The position numbers and the translations under genes are program-made. The notes under the pieces were generated by a model, which did no database searches, was not told the DNA's origin, and saw only the letters and a list, made by a program, of their open reading frames with translations. A stretch of 64,000 nt of DNA from Brochothrix thermosphacta DSM 20171 = FSL F6-1036. GTDB taxonomy: Bacteria; Bacillota; Bacilli; Lactobacillales; Listeriaceae. Every line of letters begins with the position of its first letter. Within the stretch, counting starts at the first letter, position 1. This document shows positions 57,692 to 64,000 of this stretch, piece by piece. The DNA lies in NCBI RefSeq assembly GCF_036884295.1, contig NZ_CP145608.1, positions 1,922,001 to 1,986,000 of the forward strand. The letters are read 5' to 3'.

Positions 57692-59555
57692 TAAAATCCC
57701 CTCCTGAGTGTTTGACTCGATGAATTATTTCATCATGACGTCCATGAACCATCGGTCTTTTGGCAGGATTTCCGAGATAACCACAGGTTCTTTTTACAAC
57801 ATCGCAAGTCAATGGATTTGTATTATGACATTCTGGGCATTCAAAGCCTTCTTTTGTAGGCTTAAACTCTCCTTCGAATCCACATTCAAAACATTTATCG
57901 ATTGGTGTATTTGTTCCTAAGTAGGCAACTCTATCGTAGGCATAATCCCAAACAGTTTCTAATGCTTTTAAGTTATGGACTAAAACCGGATACTCACAAT
58001 AATGTATAAACCCACCTGATGTTAATGGTGCAAAGTCTTTCTCATAATCAATTTTATCAAATGCTGATACACTTTCCCTCACATCATAATGAAACGAATT
58101 TTGATAATAATCTTTATCTGTTATAAAAGGCACAACACCATATTTTTCTCTATCCATACGGTTAAAACGATCGGTTAAACTTTCAGATGGTGTTGAGTAG
58201 ATACTAAACCAATAACCTGATTCAGCTTTCCAATCATCTGCATATTCATTCAGTTTTTCGAGAATAGTAAGAATAAAATGTTTTGCTTTTTTATTTTTTT
58301 CAGGGTTTGCACCATAAAAATGAGCGGCAACCTCATAAAGTCCAATATAACCAATTGAAACAGTTGCACGTCCATCTTTAAAGAGCTCATCAACATTTTC
58401 TGATTTCTTTAGACGTTCGCCAAAGGCACCATGTTGATACAATATCGGAGCATTTTCAGGTCGCGCTTCCTTTGTACGTTCAATGCGATAAAACAATGCT
58501 GTTTTCATAGTAATCATCTGCTCTTCAAAATACTTCCAAAACAATTTTTTATCTCCATCAGAACGAATCGCCAAACGCGGTAAATTTAGCGTGACAACAC
58601 CTAAATTCATACGGCCCGCATTAACCAGTTGTCCTTCTTTATTTTTCCAAGCTGGTAAAAATGAGCGGCAGCCCATAGGCACTTTAAAGTCACCAGCAAT
58701 TTCCACTAACTTATCATAGTTTAATACGTCCGGATACATGCGTTTCGCTGAACATTCTAATGCCAATTGTTTGATATCATAATTTTCATCCGTTTCATTG
58801 AGATTAACACCACGCTTAAGGCTAAACACTAATTTTGGAAAAATAGCAGTTTGTTTTTGTTTACCTAAACCACCCATACGCACATTCAAAATAGCACGCT
58901 GAATTTCTCTTTCTATCCAAGAAGTTCCTAAACCAAATCCCAATGTAACGAATGGTGTTTGACCGTTGCTTGAATACAATGTATTAATCTCATATTCTAG
59001 ACTTTGCATCGCATCATATATATCTTTTTTTGTAAAACTAAGTGCATATTCATCACGACGACTTGGGTCAACCCATTCACTCGCCTTAACCAAATGTTTT
59101 TCATAATTACATTCAGCATAATGTGCCAAAATTTCATCGATACGATCCACAGAGCATCCACCGTATTGAGAACTGGATACATTTGCAATAATTTGTGCTA
59201 TTTGTGCTGCTGCTGTTTGAATGGAATGTGGCGGTTCAACACTCGCATTACCGATTTGAAAGCCATGTTCTAACATCCCTGCAATATCAATCAAACAACA
59301 ATTTGTTAAGGGTTGATAGGGTTGATAATCTAAATCATGGAAATGAATATCACCTGCCTCATGTGCCGATGCGACTTCTTTTGGCAGTTGGTATCGCATT
59401 GCGTAATATTTGGCAACTATCCCTGCTGTTAAATCTCGTTGTGTATTAAAAACTGTACTGTCCTTGTTAGCATTTTCATTTACAATTGCTTTTTCTTGGC
59501 GCCACAATTTTTTTATATCTTGTTCTAAAGGCCTAAATCGCTTTCTGTTTCCCAT
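57684..59555 (-). CDS. nrdD: Anaerobic (class III) ribonucleotide reductase, no ATP-cone
   Basis: 623 residues. Makes deoxyribonucleotides without oxygen. The catalytic barrel is complete (HFHDLDYQPYQPLTNCCLIDI; AGRMNLGVVTLNLPR), with zinc cysteines CFECGF and CPECH and the glycyl-radical motif RTCGYLGNPAKRPMV near the end. Usual forms of about 700 or more residues start with an ATP-cone; here the protein begins at MGNRKRFRPLEQDIKKLW, directly after a good GGAGGG site, and no cone is encoded upstream. So dATP overall inhibition through a cone should be missing. Confidence 0.95.
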   Translation of the reverse strand: MGNRKRFRPLEQDIKKLWRQEKAIVNENANKDSTVFNTQRDLTAGIVAKYYAMRYQLPKEVASAHEAGDIHFHDLDYQPYQPLTNCCLIDIAGMLEHGFQIGNASVEPPHSIQTAAAQIAQIIANVSSSQYGGCSVDRIDEILAHYAECNYEKHLVKASEWVDPSRRDEYALSFTKKDIYDAMQSLEYEINTLYSSNGQTPFVTLGFGLGTSWIEREIQRAILNVRMGGLGKQKQTAIFPKLVFSLKRGVNLNETDENYDIKQLALECSAKRMYPDVLNYDKLVEIAGDFKVPMGCRSFLPAWKNKEGQLVNAGRMNLGVVTLNLPRLAIRSDGDKKLFWKYFEEQMITMKTALFYRIERTKEARPENAPILYQHGAFGERLKKSENVDELFKDGRATVSIGYIGLYEVAAHFYGANPEKNKKAKHFILTILEKLNEYADDWKAESGYWFSIYSTPSESLTDRFNRMDREKYGVVPFITDKDYYQNSFHYDVRESVSAFDKIDYEKDFAPLTSGGFIHYCEYPVLVHNLKALETVWDYAYDRVAYLGTNTPIDKCFECGFEGEFKPTKEGFECPECHNTNPLTCDVVKRTCGYLGNPAKRPMVHGRHDEIIHRVKHSGGDFIE

Positions 59556-60088
59556 ACTATCCCTCCGTCACTTTAACTGGTTCATTCTTTAATCTAGTTT
59601 TAGACTATCATATTGTTGTTATCTTCATTTCGATTTAAATGGTTAGTCATAAAACTGTCGGTATTTTATTACTATTTGGTTAACAAAAAGAGGGGAAACT
59701 TGCAGTATGTTTTTTACTTTGAACAATATTATGTCAAACAAGTGAACCAAATCAGCTCTTTATTTGGGAGATACAACTTTTCCAAATAAAAGAGGCCTAC
59801 AGAATTAGTCTGTAAACCGGCTTGTTTTACTATTTTGATGCTCTATTAGATTCATATTAAATGACAATTTTTAAAAAACAACATCCTCTTTGTCTGTATG
59901 TAAATTTATACAAACTCTATAATAATAACGGTTGTTCATCCTACCATGAAAATTATTCATGTTTTCTTCTGTTACACCAATAACTCCAAAAAACCATTCA
60001 TTCACAATTGTGAAGACTCAAAAAAAACCACACAAAAGTGTGGCCAGCTCAATAACTATTTAAAACAATCGATTAGTTCATAGTGTTA
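59556..60088. other. Intergenic region upstream of nrdD
   Basis: About 530 bp without a firm gene. On the minus strand it should hold the nrdD promoter; a TTGACA (around 59730) lacks a convincing -10. Contains an ACAGA..TCTGT hairpin (about 59798-59813), a perfect palindrome TTCACAATTGTGAA (60001-60014) and the terminator of the DUF59 gene. Confidence 0.45.
60020..60043 (-). terminator. Terminator of the DUF59 gene
   Basis: CCACAC, TTTT loop, GTGTGG, then eight Ts on the minus strand. Confidence 0.93.
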
Positions 60089-60409
60089 TTAGCGAATACC
60101 TAATGCAATTTTTGCATAACGCGACATTCTATCTTTTGTCCAAGGTGGATCCCAAATGACGTTAACCACTGTATCATTAACTTCAGGTAAATCCTCCAGA
60201 GCGCTTTCAATCTGTTCAACAATAATACCTGCTAATGGGCAACCCATTGATGTTAAGGTCATTGTAACCGTACATATATCTTCATCATCGATATCTACAC
60301 CATAAATTAATCCCAGGTTAACGATATCAATCCCTAATTCAGGGTCGATTACTTGTTCTAAACAAGCCAGTATACTATCTTGTAATTCCTCTGTCATTTC
60401 TGCCATCAT
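60089..60409 (-). CDS. DUF59/MIP18-family iron-sulfur assembly protein
   Basis: 106 residues. VIDPELGIDIVNLGLIY and TLTSMGCPL are the family marks; the Cys in GCP is the likely metal/cluster contact, and DPPWTKDRMS closes the domain. Members (SufT, YitW) help Fe-S cluster assembly. No suf genes in the window. GAGGTG site before the ATG. Confidence 0.93.
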   Translation of the reverse strand: MMAEMTEELQDSILACLEQVIDPELGIDIVNLGLIYGVDIDDEDICTVTMTLTSMGCPLAGIIVEQIESALEDLPEVNDTVVNVIWDPPWTKDRMSRYAKIALGIR

Positions 60410-60579
60410 AAATCACCTCTTTATCTGAAACTATTATAACAAATTCACCGAATGAACGCATGTTTTATCTTTGATTACTTGCTGATTCAGCATTAATATG
60501 GCAATATAATAGATAGCAACTTGTTAATCTTATAACAATCGCTAATAAATTCTGATGCACAATCTGAAGGGATACGATT

Positions 60580-61410
60580 ATGACAAAAAAATTAATTGCT
60601 ATCGATTTAGATGGCACAACATTACGAAATGATGCAACAATTTCATTAGAAACTAAACAAACACTGGCAATTGCTCGTGAGCAAGGTCATACAGTAATGA
60701 TTGCGACGGGGCGACCTTATCGAATGAGCAAACATTTTTACGATGAATTACAACTTGATACGCCAATCGTTAACTTTAATGGTGCTTATTTACATAATCC
60801 TAAACAACCAAACTATAAAGGCTATCGCCAAAATATTGATCTTAAAACAGCTCATGAGCTATTCGATTTTTCACAAAGTTTGGAGCTGAATAATGTCATT
60901 GCTGAAGTTAATGATTCTGCGTTTATTTTGCGTGATGATGAATCAGTACCTCAAAACATGCGCGATTCGGATCCTCGCTTTATTCACTTCGGTCAGCTTA
61001 CACAATTAATTACTAATGATCCAACAGCAATCATGTTTTCAGCTGGAAATGAACAACTTAAACTTATCAAAAAACAACTAGATGATGCTTTTTCTGGTAT
61101 TATTGAACAACGTAGTTGGGGGAAACCCTATGAATATCTTGAATTAACTAAGTCTGGTTTAAATAAAGCAGTTGCATTACGTCACGCAGCAAAAGATTTA
61201 GGCTTCACGATGAACGATGTCATTGCTTTTGGTGATGCCGACAACGATTGGGAAATGCTTGATGAAGCCGGTCTTGGTGTTGCGATGGGTAATGCTGATG
61301 CTGAAACAAAACGCATTGCAAATACTGTAACACTTTCTAATGAAGAACACGGTATTGCACAATTCTTAACGGAGTACTTAAATCTCAAAAAGAAAGCTTT
61401 TTTTGGATAA
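60580..61410 (+). CDS. Cof-type HAD-superfamily phosphatase
   Basis: 276 residues, HAD-IIB. Motif I AIDLDGTTLRND near residue 8, motif II MIATGRPYRM, conserved Lys in LTKSGLNKAVAL, motifs III/IV FGDADNDWEMLDEAG. A second member of the family seen at 904-1737 but clearly different in sequence. Substrates are phospho-sugars or similar. AAGGGA site before the ATG; own terminator. Confidence 0.93.
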   Translation: MTKKLIAIDLDGTTLRNDATISLETKQTLAIAREQGHTVMIATGRPYRMSKHFYDELQLDTPIVNFNGAYLHNPKQPNYKGYRQNIDLKTAHELFDFSQSLELNNVIAEVNDSAFILRDDESVPQNMRDSDPRFIHFGQLTQLITNDPTAIMFSAGNEQLKLIKKQLDDAFSGIIEQRSWGKPYEYLELTKSGLNKAVALRHAAKDLGFTMNDVIAFGDADNDWEMLDEAGLGVAMGNADAETKRIANTVTLSNEEHGIAQFLTEYLNLKKKAFFG

Positions 61411-61451
61411 AATACGTGTCTCATCAACAAATAGTTAGTTTCTATAAATAA

Positions 61452-61498
61452 TAGCGCTTGAATGAATCATATGATTACTCATTCAAACGCTTTTTTTA
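61452..61498 (+). terminator. Terminator of the second HAD gene
   Basis: AGCG-TTGAATGA arms pair with TCATTCAA-CGCT, around a small ATCATATGAT inner hairpin, then seven Ts. Confidence 0.85.
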
Positions 61499-61876
61499 TT
61501 GTTGTTTTGCTTGCATCATTTTTCGCCAATAAAGAGCACTCATTTCTTTTAAGCGAACACGACCTTTAAAACGTTCCCAGTCCTGTTCAAATTCAACATA
61601 CGGTTGCAATAAAGTTAAGGGGTATTTCGCCATTGTAATATAGTCGATTGCTGTTAATGGCTCAGTTTCATCCATCTCTAAAAAATCTTCAAGTATATTT
61701 TCATACCATAACAACGCTTCATTAAATGCGTACTGAATTGCTGAAGAACGATCAAAAAAATGATTTAAAAATGAGCCTCCATAGACATCTGTCAATAACA
61801 CATAGTAGCCTTCTTCATCAGTATGTGCTTGATAGATCATAATTGACGTATTCTCTAAGTCAAAAATTGCACGCAT
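61496..61876 (-). CDS. Conserved-looking cytosolic protein, unknown
   Basis: 126 residues from the ATG at 61876, after GGGGGTGG. No signal or membrane segment; acidic and rich in aromatics (EEGYYVLLTDVYGG, ALLWYENILEDFLEMDE). Composition and a good ribosome site support a real gene. I do not recognise a family. Confidence 0.65.
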   Translation of the reverse strand: MRAIFDLENTSIMIYQAHTDEEGYYVLLTDVYGGSFLNHFFDRSSAIQYAFNEALLWYENILEDFLEMDETEPLTAIDYITMAKYPLTLLQPYVEFEQDWERFKGRVRLKEMSALYWRKMMQAKQQ

Positions 61877-61909
61877 ACTCACCACCCCCTTTTTATCTCA
61901 ATCGATTAC

Positions 61910-62029
61910 TTAACGATTCAATAGTTTTTTCTCTCGTTTAAAGTCTTTTATCACTTTCAAAGCACGTTTGCGTGTTTTAATATTTGGACTTTTCAATTCA
62001 CGATACGCAGTAGCCAAATCTTTTTTCAT
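61910..62029 (-). CDS. 39-residue basic protein, unknown
   Basis: ATG at 62029 after AGAGGAAG; an in-frame ATG at 62035 sits on that site. Sequence starts MKKDLATAYRELKSPNIKTR and ends KREKKLLNR; very rich in Lys and Arg, helix-forming. It sits between addA and the unknown gene at 61496 on the same strand. Possibly nucleic-acid binding, but this rests on charge alone. Confidence 0.55.
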   Translation of the reverse strand: MKKDLATAYRELKSPNIKTRKRALKVIKDFKREKKLLNR

Positions 62030-62131
62030 TGTCATCTTCCTCTCTTTTTAAATCGTAATGATTACGTTTTAAATACTAACATGCGTATTATTCGCTGTCA
62101 ACATAACCTATATAACGGCATATTTTAATAT

Positions 62132-62165
62132 AAAAAAAGGAAAACACACTTCGTGTTTTCCTTTT
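62132..62165 (-). terminator. Terminator of addA
   Basis: GGAAAACAC and GTGTTTTCC arms, 5-nt loop, then seven Ts on the minus strand. Confidence 0.93.
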
Positions 62166-62167
62166 TC

Positions 62168-64000
62168 TTATAATTCTGCAATATGGCCACCATCAAAGAA
62201 ATATAAATATTTCGCTACGACTGGTCGTGCGCTTGCTGCTTCAATCGCTTCTGCATATAGGTTAATCTGCACTTCATACTTCTTACGGTACGATTCTGAG
62301 ACTTTTTCCCATTCACCAATAATGCGATCTGTTTTGTAGTCAATGATGATTAAACCATCTTCAGTTTCGACTAAACAATCCACAATCCCTTGGACAATTG
62401 TTTGTTCAGCTGTTTCCGTTTCATAAATTTCTTTTGCATTTATTAGATACATAAACGGTACTTCACGTCGTGTTTTATTCGTCAGTGTAAGTTCACCTAA
62501 AAACGTTTCAAAGAAGTGTACAACACGTGGAACATTAATGACATCGGCCTCTTCTTGCTTCATGGTTTTTTTCAAAACCAAATCAGTCAATAACGCTTGA
62601 ACGCTTAACGAAGTTGGTTTTTCAGTTAAGGGTACTTGCTGCATCACACTGTGCATCGCTGTCCCTATTTCATTCGCCTTCATTTTCTTGGTTTGTAAGA
62701 ACCGAGGACGCTCTAATGAAATCGGTGCTATTTGCTCACTATACGTAGTAATACCTGCCATTTCACGCTCAGCCATTAATCGCTTAACTTCGGTCACACT
62801 TGTTTTTGATGGTATTCTGGTCGCTGCCTGAGCTTCGTATTGATACGTTAACAACTCAGATACCGCTGGGCTAATTGTGACATCTTTTAACGGTGACATT
62901 GAATGCGTGGCTTCTAACCATTCATTCCCAGCTGATTCTTTGATTTCCCGCTCTTTCATTAAGGTCGTATAAGTTGTCCATTTAATAGTAGGAGCATGTT
63001 CGAAGCTACATTGATGTCCTCCTGAATAATCTGGAAACTGTTCAGTAAAACTAGTATCGCGGCTGAAAGCAAACCCTATCCAGTCTAAATAGCTGGTTGC
63101 TGAAGCACGCATAAATTCTGGCAAAACAACTTCAGAATATTGTCGAGCCGTTGCCCATTTTTCTATCGTTTTAGCTAATTTCTTAGCCGAACCAATTAAT
63201 ATTAATTTTTCTTTTGCTCGGGTTAATGCAACATATAAAATACGCATTTCTTCTGCTTGCAAAGCACGCATTTGTTTACTGCGAAAAGCATATTGTGCAA
63301 TTGTAGGCTGTTTCGTTCGTGTATCTAAACGCACCAGATTTGAAGCGAAACCAAACTCTTTATCCACCAATTCAGAACTATTGATGTCTTGACGATTAAA
63401 GCCTTTTCCTAAACCAACAACAAATACAATTGGAAATTCAAGTCCTTTACTTTTATGAATTGTCATAATTCGAACGACATTATCATGTTCCCCAACAGCT
63501 TTAGCCGTTCCTAAATCTTTTCCTTTGATTTGTAATCTATCTATAAAGCGAATAAAGCGGAAGAGTCCTCTGAAAGATGTTTGTTCATATTGGTGCGCAC
63601 GATCATACAAGGCTCGTAAATTAGCCTGTCTTTGTCGGCCACCAATCAAACCGCCAACATAATCATAATAATGTGATTCTTCATAAATTTGCCAAATTAA
63701 ATCTGCTGTCGTTATTTGGTGTGCTTGTTGACGCCAATTTTCTAAACGTTCAATAAATAATTTCACTTTAGCTTGATACACACTTTCTTCACTAGCATCT
63801 ACTAACAACGCATCATAATAATTCCCTTTTGTATCCGCTAATCGAATTTTAGCTAGCTCTTCTTCTGTCAAACCAACAATCGGTGAGCGTAAGACTGCTG
63901 CCAATGGAATATCTTGATAAGGATTGTCTATTACTTTCAAAACAGCCATCATCGTCATTACTTCGATTGATTCAAAATAGCCACTATTGGTAGTTGCATA
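62168..64000 (-). CDS. addA: ATP-dependent helicase/nuclease subunit A, C-terminal half (cut by window edge)
   Basis: 610 visible residues; the frame is open to base 64000, and YFESIEV..VIDNPYQDIPLAAVLRSP is internal AddA sequence, so the ATG at 63958 is not the start. UvrD-type helicase motif V (MTIHKSKGLEFPIVFVVG) and motif VI (MRILYVALTRAKEKL) are present. The C-terminal RecB-like nuclease has GTAMHSVMQQ, QGIVDCLVETEDGLIIIDYKTD. With AddB it processes double-strand breaks to Chi sites for RecA. AddB should lie just upstream, outside the window. Confidence 0.95.
   Translation of the reverse strand, partial: YATTNSGYFESIEVMTMMAVLKVIDNPYQDIPLAAVLRSPIVGLTEEELAKIRLADTKGNYYDALLVDASEESVYQAKVKLFIERLENWRQQAHQITTADLIWQIYEESHYYDYVGGLIGGRQRQANLRALYDRAHQYEQTSFRGLFRFIRFIDRLQIKGKDLGTAKAVGEHDNVVRIMTIHKSKGLEFPIVFVVGLGKGFNRQDINSSELVDKEFGFASNLVRLDTRTKQPTIAQYAFRSKQMRALQAEEMRILYVALTRAKEKLILIGSAKKLAKTIEKWATARQYSEVVLPEFMRASATSYLDWIGFAFSRDTSFTEQFPDYSGGHQCSFEHAPTIKWTTYTTLMKEREIKESAGNEWLEATHSMSPLKDVTISPAVSELLTYQYEAQAATRIPSKTSVTEVKRLMAEREMAGITTYSEQIAPISLERPRFLQTKKMKANEIGTAMHSVMQQVPLTEKPTSLSVQALLTDLVLKKTMKQEEADVINVPRVVHFFETFLGELTLTNKTRREVPFMYLINAKEIYETETAEQTIVQGIVDCLVETEDGLIIIDYKTDRIIGEWEKVSESYRKKYEVQINLYAEAIEAASARPVVAKYLYFFDGGHIAEL

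Noticed and set aside
59871-60005. Minus-strand frame of 44 codons from a GTG upstream of nrdD
   Set aside because: No ribosome site or promoter, and it begins directly after the DUF59 terminator; composition is compatible with random AT-rich sequence.
60001-60014. Palindrome TTCACAATTGTGAA as a Rex or FNR site for nrdD
   Set aside because: It resembles an inside-out Rex half-site arrangement, not the TTGTGAA..TTCACAA order, and lies more than 400 bp from nrdD beside a terminator.

Overview
The window is a low-GC Firmicute chromosome. Gene content and order point to Listeriaceae, and Brochothrix fits best. From memory, these blocks also sit together in Listeria: relQ-nadK-rluD-fabI facing yjbK-spxH; pepF-coiA-mecA-spxA-trpS-fabF-fabH-gpmA-clpB; two terC genes beside ktrB; infC-rpmI-rplT; addA. 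The NAD kinase and FabH sequences also read as Listeria-like. The genus is an inference and was not tested by alignment.

Left part (1-20.5 kb). A cut DNA photolyase gene is followed by a HAD phosphatase. The infC-rpmI-rplT operon has an AUU start codon and an attenuator leader. A terC-terC-ktrB-deacetylase run lies behind a manganese (yybP-ykoY) riboswitch; ktrB carries an in-frame UGA just before what looks like its normal C-terminal tail. Next come prfC, an M42 peptidase, a forward MFS-esterase-GNAT run, an aldo/keto reductase, and a reverse run rpiA, aroK, fabI, rluD, nadK, relQ. Three copies of a hairpin-forming repeat of about 130 bp lie at 8.7-8.9 and 14.6-14.8 kb.

Accessory island (20.5-24.6 kb). 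It sits between the divergent relQ and CYTH (yjbK) genes and is AT-rich. It holds a 58-residue membrane protein, a secreted bacteriocin-like gene broken in two homopolymer runs, a CPBP-family membrane protein that could be its immunity factor, a complete IS30-family element, and a small membrane-protein gene split by that element. This is the most unusual part of the window.

Middle (24.6-48 kb). PaiA-like acetyltransferase, CYTH protein, SpxH (without its usual CPxC), a Ppx/GppA enzyme, OatA, a MecA_N-type class B PBP, a glutamine/amino-acid ABC transporter with two fused binding domains, PepF, CoiA, MecA, SpxA, a T-box-controlled trpS, a glutathione peroxidase, a Fur-boxed ECF transporter, and fabH-fabF behind a FapR operator. 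SpxH, MecA, SpxA and ClpB link this stretch to Clp-dependent proteolysis and stress control.

Right part (48-64 kb). gpmA, clpB with a CtsR box inside its promoter, a group of small membrane or lipoproteins, queT with a probable preQ1 riboswitch, a coiled-coil surface protein with 21-bp tandem repeats, a VanZ-RDD fusion, a cytosolic DsbA-like protein, the anaerobic ribonucleotide reductase nrdD-nrdG (NrdD without an ATP-cone), a DUF59 Fe-S protein, a second Cof-type phosphatase, two unknown proteins, and the 3' part of addA at the edge. No rRNA, tRNA or CRISPR array was seen.
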